Shown in pieces: positions 35,956 through 44,207 of a stretch of DNA of 64,000 nt. The stretch comes from a bacterium (GTDB taxonomy: Bacteria; Vulcanimicrobiota; Xenobia; Xenobiales; JADMJV01). The stretch spans positions 25,371-89,370 of the forward strand of contig JAFEBA010000035.1 of assembly GCA_018266105.1 (NCBI GenBank), given 5' to 3'. The notes under the pieces are model-generated. The model had not been told where the DNA came from and did not search any database. It worked only from the letters and a program-made list of their open reading frames with translations. Both the position numbers and the translations under genes were made by a program. The first letter of the stretch is position 1. Each line of letters begins with the position of its first letter.

Positions 35956-37618
35956 TCAGCAGTGACCCCACTTCGATCCCGGCCCGACGAGCCTGCAAAA
36001 CGCCTAGAGGCAGATAATCAAACTCCGCCAGGCTGTGAGCGTCCGTGCCTAGAGAAATCATGCAGCCACAATCTCTTGCCCGCCTTGCAGCTTTGTCGTT
36101 CAAGTCCAACCGACGAGGAGAACAGTTGATTTCCAGCGCCACTCCGTGTTCACTGGCGACCGCATAGACTCGCTCCCAGTCGGCTTGATAGCCGGTGCGA
36201 CGGTTGATCTTGCGACCGGTAGGATGGGCCAGTACGTCCACATAGGGATGAGAAATACCGCGACAGATGCGCTCCGTCATCGCTTCCGGGGTCATTGAGA
36301 ACTGACTGTGCACCGCCACCACCACGAAGTCCAAACGGGCCAGAACCTCCTCCGGAAAATCCAGGCTTCCATCCCCCAGGATGTCCACTTCACTCCCCCA
36401 GAGCAGCCGAAAACCATTGCTGAAACTGGCGTTAAGACGCTCGATTTGCTGACCCTGGGCCATCAGTCGTTCGATCGACAACCCGTTGGCAACCACCATG
36501 GAGCGGGAGTGGTCGGTGATGGCAAGATAACGGTAGCCGCGACGCTGAGCCTCTTCAGCCAACTGCTCCAGGGTGTCGGTGCCATCCGACCAGAGCGAAT
36601 GGGTGTGCAGATTTCCGTTCAATTGCTCCAGCTGCAACCGCTCGGGCAAACGTTCCCATTCCAGTTCGGCGCCGGTTTCGCGAAGCTCAGGGGGAATCCA
36701 GGGTAGACCTAGCCGCTCGTAAATCTCTTCCTCGCTGCGTGAAGCCAGATTGTTGCCCAGAGCATCAAACAGTCCGTATTCGTTCAGCTCGCAGCTGAGG
36801 CGCTTGGCCCGACCCCGCAGAGCCACATTGTGATCCATAGAGCCGGTGAAATATTGCATGGCAGCCCCAAACGACTCTCCAGGCACGCAGCGCAAGTCGA
36901 TTTGGAACTTACCCTCCCAGCGAATGCTGCACTTGGTGGGACCGCGACCGATCACCTCACCTAAGCTGGCGAAGAACTCCATGACGACCTCAGGCCTGGA
37001 TGAGATCACCAGCAGGTCCAGGTCGCCGACCGTCTCTTTGCCACGTCTCAAGGAGCCGGCGGCCTCAGCTCTTTCCACCTCGGGCAGAGCCCGCAGACGA
37101 GACAAAAGGTCTTCGGCCAACTGAGAGACCCGACCCAGCAGCCAGCGTTGTTCACCCTGACGCAAAAGCCCGATCCCCTCCAGCAGCTTATCCACGGTCT
37201 TCTTACCGAAGCCCTTGAGATCCGTAACCAGACCCTCCTTGAGGGCTTTCTCCAGGTCGTCCACGCTGCCAATGCCGAGCTCCCGGTGCAGGAGGGCGGC
37301 CTTTTTGGCCCCCAGTCCCGGCACGTCCATCAGCTGCAAAATCTCGGAAGGGAAGGAGGCCTTGAGCTGCTGATGGAGTTCGACCTGGCCGGTGTCCACG
37401 AACTGGCCCACTTTTTCCACCAGGGCTTTACCGAACCCGGGCATCGAGGCCAGTTGACCGCTGCTGTAGAGCTCGCAAACCGAACGCTCCAGGCCTTCCA
37501 GGCCTCGGGCCGCCTTCTGATAGGCCTTGACTTTGAAAATGTTCTCGCCTTGCAATTCCAAAAAGTCGGCAATTTCCTCGAATATCCGGGTCAACTGCTG
37601 ATTGTCTTCAAAGGCCAT
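35900..37618 (-). CDS. polX: DNA polymerase/3'-5' exonuclease PolX
   Basis: 572 residues, the standard size of bacterial PolX. The N-terminal helix-hairpin-helix region (1-130) includes GFGKALVEKVGQF and VPGLGAKKAALLH. The Pol-beta nucleotidyltransferase core (about 140-315) has AGSLRRGKETVGDLDLLV with the catalytic Asp pair, and FTGSMDHN. The C-terminal PHP phosphoesterase domain (about 335-570) has NLHTHSLWSDGT, ITDHSRSM, LWGSEVDIL and SLGTDAHSL, all metal-binding motifs present. It acts in base excision repair gap filling with exonuclease and AP-site activity. It lies between the E1-like cassette (57-base gap upstream) and the ABC exporter genes downstream. Confidence 0.96.
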   Translation of the reverse strand: MAFEDNQQLTRIFEEIADFLELQGENIFKVKAYQKAARGLEGLERSVCELYSSGQLASMPGFGKALVEKVGQFVDTGQVELHQQLKASFPSEILQLMDVPGLGAKKAALLHRELGIGSVDDLEKALKEGLVTDLKGFGKKTVDKLLEGIGLLRQGEQRWLLGRVSQLAEDLLSRLRALPEVERAEAAGSLRRGKETVGDLDLLVISSRPEVVMEFFASLGEVIGRGPTKCSIRWEGKFQIDLRCVPGESFGAAMQYFTGSMDHNVALRGRAKRLSCELNEYGLFDALGNNLASRSEEEIYERLGLPWIPPELRETGAELEWERLPERLQLEQLNGNLHTHSLWSDGTDTLEQLAEEAQRRGYRYLAITDHSRSMVVANGLSIERLMAQGQQIERLNASFSNGFRLLWGSEVDILGDGSLDFPEEVLARLDFVVVAVHSQFSMTPEAMTERICRGISHPYVDVLAHPTGRKINRRTGYQADWERVYAVASEHGVALEINCSPRRLDLNDKAARRARDCGCMISLGTDAHSLAEFDYLPLGVLQARRAGIEVGSLLNGLSWEQLRKRRARLVDV

Positions 37619-37675
37619 GGCCGAATGTTCAGAGCGACTTCCCCCCGCCCCTGCCCCAAAGCCGGATGCAAATCC

Positions 37676-38260
37676 TCAGATTCTCGACACCACCAGGTCC
37701 TCGGCCGTAAAACAAAGATTCTCACGCCCTTTGAGAGCCTTCTCAAAAAGCAAAACGGCATGCAGTGCCAGGCTGCGGCTCAGGGGTTCGGCACAGGGGT
37801 CACGTTGTGCATCAGGAGGCACGCGATAGTGCTCGTCCCAGATGGCTTCTCCGTAGCCGTTGGAGAGACCCAGGTGTAAAAGCGGCAGGACCGCCTGGCG
37901 ACAGGCCCGCTGCAGGTCGAGCCTGGCCTGGTGGTTGTCAAAACAGTCAACCACAAGGTCAGGGAAGCCGGAGCCCCGCGGACCAGAGCCCTCAAACACC
38001 CTGAGCAGCGAAGCGGCGTTGGCGGAGTTCAATTGCTTGTGCACGGTGACCAGCTTCTGGCCGCGAATGCGGAAGATGGTTTCGGCCAGGGCCGCCACTT
38101 TGGACTTCCCCAGTTGGTGCTGAAAATACGGCTGGTTGGTCAGATTGCGCTGCTCCACCCTGTCTTGATCCAGCAAGCACAGCTGGTCCAGGCCCGTCCT
38201 GGCCAGGTGCTCGGCCAGATTACCTCCTAAGGTACCCGCCCCACAAATCAGGATCTTCAT
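37676..38260 (-). CDS. Minimal E1/ThiF/MoeB-like adenylating enzyme
   Basis: 194 residues from ATG 38260, supported by GAGGAG 8 bases upstream. The Rossmann ATP motif is GAGTLGG (7-13). LLDQDRVEQRNL and GKSKVAALAE carry the Asp, Asn and Lys that bind ATP, and VVDCFDNHQAR the Mg-binding Asp. The usual Arg of NLxRQ is Asn (NLTNQ). There is no CxxC zinc pair and no rhodanese or second catalytic domain, so it is much shorter than MoeB or ThiF (about 250). DPCAEPLSRSLALHAV near the end, with a Cys, recalls the ThiF-like proteins of PRTRC cassettes. It should adenylate the C-terminus of a small beta-grasp protein. The 59-residue protein at 40245-40424, ending in Gly, is the obvious candidate. The 5' end overlaps the preceding gene by 41 bases. 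Confidence 0.85.
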   Translation of the reverse strand: MKILICGAGTLGGNLAEHLARTGLDQLCLLDQDRVEQRNLTNQPYFQHQLGKSKVAALAETIFRIRGQKLVTVHKQLNSANAASLLRVFEGSGPRGSGFPDLVVDCFDNHQARLDLQRACRQAVLPLLHLGLSNGYGEAIWDEHYRVPPDAQRDPCAEPLSRSLALHAVLLFEKALKGRENLCFTAEDLVVSRI

Positions 38261-38807
38261 GCACGTAGCTCCTCTCCACAATCAACGAAACCAGGCTGGT
38301 CAGATCCTGAATTCGGTCCTGTCCGCTCAGGCAGAACCCTGCCGAAATCACGTTCAGCCGATGATCGACCTGACTCGTATGAGTTTCCGAGCCGCGCCGC
38401 CAGGTGACGCGCCAGCCCTGCTGGTTGGCAGTAGCCTGCAGCAACTGTCCCCCTCCCCTTTCCACCGCCCTGGCAACCAGCGCTTCTCCTCGAACTCCCC
38501 GAGGCGGAGTCGGCCCGGCCGTGGGACCGACCACCCAACCCTGGCCGCCGTCCCACCAGGCCTTGACCCAATCGCCAACCTCGTAGGCCTCAGCCAGACG
38601 CAGGGGCTTATGTCCCACCTGAAAGCTCCGCAGTGGTAGGGAAAGCAGCTCGCAGTAATCCGCCTCGCGCAGACATTGGCCCGAGAGCGACCACCAGTAC
38701 CAGCCGGGCTCAGGGGCGCGAGCCGCCTGCCACCAGGTCAATCCCTCCGGGGAACGCAAATGAACCCGACCCTGACTGAAGGGCCCCAGCAATTCAAAGG
38801 ATCTCAT
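38220..38807 (-). CDS. Unknown 195-residue protein of the vWA/E1-like cassette
   Basis: Starts at ATG 38807, which overlaps the end of the vWA gene by 14 bases. The same frame is open further upstream but only as an out-of-frame overlap with the vWA gene. I do not recognise a domain. The protein is Trp-rich (TWWQ, WYWW, VKAWWDGGQGW), with a predicted beta-strand character (GRVHLRSPEG, FQVGHKPLRL) and no membrane segment or signal peptide. The last third is more helical (DRIQDLTSLVSLIVERSY). Its 3' end overlaps the E1-like gene by 41 bases. Such tight nesting argues that it works in the same complex or pathway, perhaps as specificity factor or substrate. Confidence 0.7.
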   Translation of the reverse strand: MRSFELLGPFSQGRVHLRSPEGLTWWQAARAPEPGWYWWSLSGQCLREADYCELLSLPLRSFQVGHKPLRLAEAYEVGDWVKAWWDGGQGWVVGPTAGPTPPRGVRGEALVARAVERGGGQLLQATANQQGWRVTWRRGSETHTSQVDHRLNVISAGFCLSGQDRIQDLTSLVSLIVERSYVHEDPDLWGGYLRR

Positions 38808-40245
38808 AGGTCTTGGGGCAAAACCCGGGCGGCAAACACTCAAGGTCCGAGTTTTGGTAGAGGGGATACTCCAAAACCTCACTGACCAGCGTACGTCGGC
38901 TGCACAGCATCGGAACCAGGTTCGGAAGATTATAGTAGTCGCCATTAAAGGGGATGATGCGCATTGGCACCCCCAGTCGTTCAGCACTTTCATCCAGTTT
39001 GGTGCGCGCCTGACCGCCCACCTTGAGCCACACCACTTCGATGTCCCGGCCAGTCCTTTTAAGCTCTTCGCAAAAGAAGGGCCGGGTGTTCTCCACTCCA
39101 TCCGAAATCAAAAGCACCTGTTCGTAGGCCCGATTGCGCAGCTTGGCCAACGGAGCTCCAATACTGGTGCAACCATCCGCCCGAATATGCCGAAAGGCCC
39201 GCTCCCAGGCTTCGAAGGTGGGCTCAGAGCAGTTTACCGTGAAGCTATCGGCATCAAAGGCCTCGACATAGAGGGGAGCTTCAGCGATGGTAGAGCAGAG
39301 GCAGGCCAACATCTTGCCAATCTCCACGCACACCTCCATGGACCCCGACTTGTCAACCAGCAGGGCGGTGGGCTTGATGATCGACCCTCGTGCCCGCAGG
39401 CGAGTCTGACTCATCTCCATCAACTCCTTGCGCAGCCCCTCGTCCGGCTGCAGATGCTTGAGGGCAGCCAGACTCTTGGCATCGTGCACCCTGGACTCCG
39501 TCTTGCCTTGCTGAATCTTTTCCATCACCTGGGCGCGCAGGGCCGGCACCTGTAACGCCCCCCGACGCTGCAGGAAACCCAGGTTATTGATCAACTGCTG
39601 AGGCGTCATGACCGAGACCAGAGCATCCAGCAGTTCCGGCACCAGCGCGCCGGCCGCCCCCAGGGCGGTGGTGAACTGAATACGATATTGCTTGATCAGC
39701 TCCGCCTGCATCCGCGGCTGACTCCGTAGCGAATGCAACTGGCGCACCACCCGCAAACGGCTGTCGGCCGGAGGCTTCTCGGCAAACAGAACCTGCTGGG
39801 CTCGCTGGCCCGGCTTCACGTGCATGGTGGCATAGAGATAGCGCATGGAGCGCCGGTCGCGCAGCACACATTCGTCGAACCAGAGAGCATCGGCCTCACG
39901 ACGTTTGAGATAGAAGTTGACGGCCGACTTGAGGCTGCGGTTGCTGTTCTTGAGAACCTCCTTGCTGTAGCGCACCATGCGAGCCATCTGATAAGGACGC
40001 AGGGTTTGGACCAGCACTTTGGCGTGCTCACGAAAGTCGGCGTCCGGCGAACGCAACAGATGAGCTCCAAAAAGCTCCTGATGATCACGCAGGCTCCCGT
40101 GGTTCTGATACCAGCGACTCAGGTGGCCATAAAGCAGGGGGTCCATCTGCAAAGCCCGAGCGTGCTTTTCGCCCAGTGGCTGAAGCTTGCCGTGACTGGC
40201 TTCCAGAAAAGAGTTGAGCAGTGTTTGGCGTGCCGAGAGTTCCAT
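38794..40245 (-). CDS. vWA-domain protein with helical N-terminal region
   Basis: 483 residues. Residues 1-285 are helical without a recognised domain; the overall order (helical region then vWA) recalls TROVE/Ro60 proteins, but I see no proof of homology. Residues 290-440 are a von Willebrand factor A domain with a complete metal-ion-dependent adhesion site: DKSGS (D298), the Thr in GCTSIG and the Asp in LLISDGVEN. No signal peptide or membrane helix is present, so it acts in the cytoplasm. In bacteria, cytoplasmic vWA proteins commonly assemble with AAA+ ATPases or conflict-system proteins; no MoxR gene is adjacent here. It starts at the A of the TAATG junction with the small beta-grasp-like gene. 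Confidence 0.88.
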   Translation of the reverse strand: MELSARQTLLNSFLEASHGKLQPLGEKHARALQMDPLLYGHLSRWYQNHGSLRDHQELFGAHLLRSPDADFREHAKVLVQTLRPYQMARMVRYSKEVLKNSNRSLKSAVNFYLKRREADALWFDECVLRDRRSMRYLYATMHVKPGQRAQQVLFAEKPPADSRLRVVRQLHSLRSQPRMQAELIKQYRIQFTTALGAAGALVPELLDALVSVMTPQQLINNLGFLQRRGALQVPALRAQVMEKIQQGKTESRVHDAKSLAALKHLQPDEGLRKELMEMSQTRLRARGSIIKPTALLVDKSGSMEVCVEIGKMLACLCSTIAEAPLYVEAFDADSFTVNCSEPTFEAWERAFRHIRADGCTSIGAPLAKLRNRAYEQVLLISDGVENTRPFFCEELKRTGRDIEVVWLKVGGQARTKLDESAERLGVPMRIIPFNGDYYNLPNLVPMLCSRRTLVSEVLEYPLYQNSDLECLPPGFCPKTYEIL

Positions 40246-40424
40246 TAGCCGAACACCGCCGGGGGACGAATAACCACTCCGTCAGGATGGCGGTCGATCA
40301 TCAGCTCGGGCTTGAGGCGGGGCAAGTAGCCCTTCTCCTGCAGTTCGCGGATGATATCTTCATCGCGATGGTTGTTGGTCTTCAAGTTGGTGGATTTACC
40401 TTCGTAGCGCAGATGAATGTTCAT
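40245..40424 (-). CDS. 59-residue putative ubiquitin-like (beta-grasp) protein
   Basis: Short gene immediately before the vWA gene, sharing one base with it (TAATG). The protein opens with a predicted beta-hairpin (MNIHLRYEGKSTNLK), continues with a helix (DEDIIRELQEKG) and ends with a strand pair (LMIDRHPDGVVIRPPAVFG). This is the beta-beta-alpha-beta order of a compact beta-grasp or ubiquitin-like fold. The last residue is Gly, as required for substrates of E1-like enzymes, though not the usual Gly-Gly. The gene neighbour three positions downstream is an E1-like adenylating enzyme. Codon use matches its neighbours and the frame has a perfect coupled junction, so I regard it as real. The ubiquitin-like assignment is inference from size, predicted topology, terminal Gly and context. 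Confidence 0.65.
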   Translation of the reverse strand: MNIHLRYEGKSTNLKTNNHRDEDIIRELQEKGYLPRLKPELMIDRHPDGVVIRPPAVFG

Positions 40425-40491
40425 ATGCGCACTCTAAAGCCAGCTGGCTCAGACCACCGTGAGATTTTCCCTCAACCAAACCTGTGACCCA

Positions 40492-41076
40492 TTAGGAGCC
40501 GAATTCAGCCACCAGCTTCCTGAGAGCCTCTGCATGCAAAATATGAATCTTTCCTCGGCCTGTTTTCACCCAGCCGTTGCGTCCGAAAGCACTTAAGGCC
40601 TTGGACACACTCTCGCGCGTGGCCGCCAGGTACTCCGCCAACTGCTGTTGGGTGATGGCCAGCTCGCTGCCCTCCTGAGTCAAAAGAAATCGGGCCAGGC
40701 GCAGTTGAACCGGGTCAAAACTGACTTCCGCCAGGCGAGCACTGAGGCTGCGAATGCGTTGGGCCTGGCGGTGAAGTAGCTTCTCCAGGCGCTCGGGGTG
40801 AGAACGCAGCCACTCCAGAAAAGCGCTGCGATCCATCAACCGCACCGCCGAAGCTCCGGCCGCCCTGAGAGTGGCCGAGTGAGGATGACCGTCCAGGCAA
40901 GACATCTCCCCTGCCAGCTCACCCGGACCCATCCGATTGAGCACTGCATCTTCACCCTGCAACGAGTGCTGGACGACTTCCAGGATGCCCTCTTCGACCC
41001 AGATCACGAAGGTGCTGGGTTCGCCGGCTTCCCAGAGGATCTCCCCGGCGCTGAGTTTTCGTATCGTGCCCGTCAT
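40492..41076 (-). CDS. Crp/Fnr-family transcription regulator
   Basis: 194 residues from ATG 41076. The frame opens 165 bases further upstream, but that part has no homology and would run into the divergent gene. A cyclic-nucleotide-type beta-barrel spans about 8-105 (GEILWEAGEP, GELAGEMSCLDGHPHSATLRA). A dimerisation helix (RQAQRIRSLSARLAEV) follows, then a winged helix with recognition segment ITQQQLAEYLAATRESVSKAL. The barrel lacks Cys clusters of Fnr, so it is not an Fe-S oxygen sensor. Ligand unknown. It lies 67 bases upstream of the beta-grasp/vWA/E1-like cassette on the same strand and may control it. Confidence 0.92.
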   Translation of the reverse strand: MTGTIRKLSAGEILWEAGEPSTFVIWVEEGILEVVQHSLQGEDAVLNRMGPGELAGEMSCLDGHPHSATLRAAGASAVRLMDRSAFLEWLRSHPERLEKLLHRQAQRIRSLSARLAEVSFDPVQLRLARFLLTQEGSELAITQQQLAEYLAATRESVSKALSAFGRNGWVKTGRGKIHILHAEALRKLVAEFGS

Positions 41077-41182
41077 CGGAGCTGGTTCACCCTCGACCGC
41101 GCCTCCCCCTTTGCCCTGGCATCCGGGCCGAAGCCACCGGCGCCCGCGAAGGTTGAGCCGCAAATCCGACGAAAAGGGCAGG

Positions 41183-41509
41183 ATGCGAAAAACTCTGACA
41201 GCAATCCTGTGTTTGAGCTTTATGGCTGTGGCCCAACCCAATCCGGTTGGAGACTGGCGGGGCAGCGGAGGCTATGTCCACAATGTGCCGGTTTCCCAGG
41301 GTCACTTTCAACTCAAAGTGACGGACTCCCAGGGCAAAGTCACTTCCTATTCGGCCAACTGGGAAAAGCCCGGCGAGAGCTTCAGCTGGCAGGACGCCCA
41401 GAAGGCCCGCCACGTCGTCACCTTCGAACCCCAACATCGCCCTCCACGCTACCGCGACGTGGGGGCTGACTACCCGGACAGCCCGGGCTACTGGTATCCA
41501 GCCAAATAG
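41183..41509 (+). CDS. Small secreted protein of unknown function
   Basis: 108 residues from ATG 41183. A signal peptide LTAILCLSFMAVAQP with AVA-Q cleavage is followed by GDWRGSGGYVHNVPVSQGHF and a short mature domain rich in aromatic and polar residues. The C-terminus is Pro/Tyr-rich (PPRYRDVGADYPDSPGYWYP). There is no Cys lipobox and no recognised domain. It diverges from the Crp/Fnr gene across 106 bases and ends before a strong two-way terminator shared with ftsZ. Confidence 0.7.
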   Translation: MRKTLTAILCLSFMAVAQPNPVGDWRGSGGYVHNVPVSQGHFQLKVTDSQGKVTSYSANWEKPGESFSWQDAQKARHVVTFEPQHRPPRYRDVGADYPDSPGYWYPAK

Positions 41510-41517
41510 TTCCCCCC

Positions 41518-41557
41518 AAAAAAAATCGCCCGGGCGCTTGCCCGGGCGATTTTTTTG
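41518..41557. terminator. Bidirectional terminator between the small secreted protein gene and ftsZ
   Basis: A 12-base near-perfect stem AATCGCCCGGGC / GCCCGGGCGATT (about 41524-41535 and 41540-41551, loop GCTT) is flanked by eight A on the left and seven or more T on the right. It can therefore end transcription from both strands. It lies 14 bases before the ftsZ stop codon and 9 bases after the stop of the convergent gene. Confidence 0.92.
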
Positions 41558-41570
41558 GAAGGTCGGGGGT

Positions 41571-42995
41571 CTAGAAGTTGCGCTCGCTGGAGGAGTGCTT
41601 GCGGCGGAAGATGGCAGGCTCCAGGTCCATATCGCGCAAGGGGCTGCCAAAAGAGATTTCCTCCTTGAGGGCACCCAGCGAGAAGCCACCCTCCTCTGAT
41701 TCCAGAGAGGAACTCGGGGTAGAGGTGAAACCGGTGGCCACCACCGTAATGCGCACCTCTCCCTCCATCCGCTCATCGATCACCGAGCCGAAGATAATCT
41801 GGGCGTCGGGGTCGACCGCCTCGTAAATGATCTTGGCGGCTTCGTTGAGCTCCAGCAGGGTGAGGTCGGGTCCGCCGGTGATATTGAAGAGCACTCCGGT
41901 GGCACCGTCGATGGAGGCTTCCAGGAGAGGACTGGAAATGGCCGCGCGAGCAGCTTCCACAGCCCGATTCTCTCCTGAGGCAATGCCGATTCCCAGCAGC
42001 GCTGAGCCAGCATCGGCCATGATCGCCTGAACGTCGGCGAAGTCGACATTGATACGGCCGGGCACGGTAATAATCTCGGAGATACCCTGCACACCATTGC
42101 GCAAGACGTCGTCGGCCAGACGGAAAGCATCGGCGATGAACTCTTTGTCCGACACAATCTTTAGCAAACGGTCGTTGGGAATGGTAATGATGGTGTCGAC
42201 CTTGGATTTCAGTTGGACGATGCCTTCTTCAGCAATCTGCATGCGCCGACGCCCCTCAAAGCCAAAAGGCTTGGTGACCACGGCCACGGTCAGGGCCCCG
42301 GCTTTGCGAGCCAGTTCCGCGACCACCGGAGCCGCGCCGGTGCCTGTGCCGCCGCCCATACCTGCGGTGATGAACACCATATCCGCACCTTCGATGGCGC
42401 GCAGGACCTCATCCTGATTTTCCTCCACGGCCCGGCGACCCACCTCGGGATTGCTGCCGGCGCCCAGGCCTCGGGTTGCGGCCGAGCCGATGTGAATACG
42501 CTGGTCGGCGTCGCACAGAAACAAAGCCTGGGCGTCCGTATTGATGGCGATAAACTCAACCCCGCCCAGACCTTCCTGGATCATTCGGCTGACGGCGTTG
42601 CAGCCGGCGCCGCCCACGCCCACAACTTTGATTCCGGCGAAATGCTCGAGTTGTCCGCGACCATCGGCGCGCTGAGGATTCTTCGGGGTGGCCGGCAGCG
42701 AGGCCAGGCCGGGCACATTGGCCGCGGGCGGGGGACCCAACTTGGCCGCCGGAGCGCTGGGGGTCGCCGACACGGCCGGACGGACGCCCGACCCGCTGGC
42801 GCTGGCGACGCGAGGAGCGGCCGGCGGAGCGGCCAGGGGCGCGGCCAAAGGCGAAGCAGCCGGAGCCGGCGGCGGTGGGGGCGGGGCGGCCGGACGCTGT
42901 CCCGAGACAGAAGGAGCCATTGGCTCCAGGCTGGGCTCGAGCGAGGGTTCCAGCGAGTTGCCGGCCTCGGTTTTAAAGTTCTTGGTGGGGTCCAT
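41571..42995 (-). CDS. ftsZ: Cell division protein FtsZ with long disordered N-terminus
   Basis: 474 residues from ATG 42995. The frame is open to 43133, but that part is not conserved. Residues 1-118 form a Pro/Ala/Ser-rich disordered segment with [12 protein letters not shown] repeats and poly-Pro, where other FtsZ proteins have about 10-15 residues. The GTPase begins [18 protein letters not shown]. The tubulin signature [10 protein letters not shown], the synergy-loop region [11 protein letters not shown] with catalytic Asp, and [12 protein letters not shown] are intact. The C-terminal peptide [18 protein letters not shown] matches the conserved FtsA/ZipA-binding tail. No ftsA, ftsQ or mur genes adjoin, so it lies outside a division cluster. 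GTP-dependent ring formation at midcell is the expected role. Confidence 0.96.
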   Translation of the reverse strand: MDPTKNFKTEAGNSLEPSLEPSLEPMAPSVSGQRPAAPPPPPPAPAASPLAAPLAAPPAAPRVASASGSGVRPAVSATPSAPAAKLGPPPAANVPGLASLPATPKNPQRADGRGQLEHFAGIKVVGVGGAGCNAVSRMIQEGLGGVEFIAINTDAQALFLCDADQRIHIGSAATRGLGAGSNPEVGRRAVEENQDEVLRAIEGADMVFITAGMGGGTGTGAAPVVAELARKAGALTVAVVTKPFGFEGRRRMQIAEEGIVQLKSKVDTIITIPNDRLLKIVSDKEFIADAFRLADDVLRNGVQGISEIITVPGRINVDFADVQAIMADAGSALLGIGIASGENRAVEAARAAISSPLLEASIDGATGVLFNITGGPDLTLLELNEAAKIIYEAVDPDAQIIFGSVIDERMEGEVRITVVATGFTSTPSSSLESEEGGFSLGALKEEISFGSPLRDMDLEPAIFRRKHSSSERNF

Positions 42996-43175
42996 AGGAA
43001 CGCGTCCCCTACTTTCTTGCAAATTTTTCTTTTCTAACGAAAGACGCCTGGGCGGCGCATCGAACGAGTTATGACCTGTCTTACACTGTTTCCTCCCAAA
43101 CAGTCTATCGAAAACTTGGTGAAAATTCATCAAGTAAGCCCGAAGAACCTGCAGGCGAGCAAAGACAGCCTCGGA

Positions 43176-44078
43176 TCAGCGCGGAGATCGGGAAGATCCC
43201 AAGGTGCCGATCCCGATCAAAACCATACCCAGCATCTGCCACACACTCAGTGGCTCGCCCAGATAAAGGTAGGCCAGAGCTGCGGTCAGCGCCACTGTGG
43301 CAAGACCCAGGCTGGCAGCAGTAGCAGCCGAGTTGTATCGATAACCCAGAGTCATAAACCATTGTCCCGCCGCCCCCGACAAGCCCATACCCAGCACAAA
43401 AGGAATCTGTTCCGGCCGCGGAGCCTGGTAGACAGAGATCGTGAAAGGAAAGGAACAGAGCGCTGCCAGTCCCAGGAAGGCCATGGCCGTAACCTCAGGC
43501 GGCAGGTCGCGCAACTTGCGCAGCAGCGCGTAGGCAGAGCCCGAGAGCGCTGCCGAAGCCAGACCGGCCAGATAGCCCCAGGGCTGGCCGCTGGCATGAC
43601 TGCCTGCCACCAGCGCCACGCCGCAAAAAGAAACTGGGAAAGCCCAGAGCAGATGAGAACTCATGCGCTCGCCCAGAGTCCACCAGGCGGCCAGGGCGGT
43701 CCATAAGGGACTGGTGTTGGTGGTCACGGCCACATCCGCTAAAGGAATGAAGCGGACAGCAAGCAGGTAAAAATAGAGGGCGAGCGTGCCGCACAGTCCG
43801 CGACTCAAAAGCGCCCAGCGAGACCGCCAGGCCAGTCCCAGACTGGCTCGCGAACGCAGGATCATCGGGACATACAGCATCACCGGGATAGAGCAGCGAA
43901 AGCACATGACTTCGGCCATGGGCAAGGCCTGGAGTTTGCGCACACACACCGCCATCAGGGCGAAAAAGAAGCAGGCCAGATAAGAGGCCAACCACGGAGC
44001 CCTGACGTTTTTAGAAATCACCCCTTTACTTTTCACCAGGCCGACGTGAAGTAACCTTACCGGGGACAACACGTCCAC
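43176..44078 (-). CDS. EamA/DMT-family transporter
   Basis: 300 residues, ten predicted helices in two EamA halves (about 28-150 and 165-292). The conserved boundary segments are VAVTTNTSPLWTALAAWWTLGERM at the end of the first half (quoted in part: ADVAVTTNTSPLW) and AYLYLGEPLSVWQMLGM near the end of the second. The start is uncertain: the first GTG is at 44078, but GTG codons at 44036 or 44021 would remove a short non-conserved leader. Drug/metabolite transporters of this type export amino acids, purines or other small molecules; the substrate cannot be told. It lies 180 bases upstream of ftsZ on the same strand. No operon link is evident. Confidence 0.88.
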   Translation of the reverse strand: MDVLSPVRLLHVGLVKSKGVISKNVRAPWLASYLACFFFALMAVCVRKLQALPMAEVMCFRCSIPVMLYVPMILRSRASLGLAWRSRWALLSRGLCGTLALYFYLLAVRFIPLADVAVTTNTSPLWTALAAWWTLGERMSSHLLWAFPVSFCGVALVAGSHASGQPWGYLAGLASAALSGSAYALLRKLRDLPPEVTAMAFLGLAALCSFPFTISVYQAPRPEQIPFVLGMGLSGAAGQWFMTLGYRYNSAATAASLGLATVALTAALAYLYLGEPLSVWQMLGMVLIGIGTLGSSRSPR

Positions 44079-44207
44079 CTGTTAACACACCGGCAATCTC
44101 TCGTTACACTCTGTTTACATTGTTCACGCGCTGTCTGCTTTTCGACCCTACCCGACCCCGTCGCCGGACCTTAGGATAAATCCAACGAAGAATTGGAGGA
44201 CAGTCAA

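Noticed and set aside
38808..39101. N-terminal extension of the 195-residue cassette protein
   Set aside because: The extra region is an out-of-frame reading of the vWA gene, and the ATG at 38807 gives a normal 14-base coupled overlap.
37676..40424. Calling the cassette a PRTRC system
   Set aside because: Only the E1-like protein shows a PRTRC-like tail; the ParB-like, JAB-like and other PRTRC components are absent, so the name would be unsupported.
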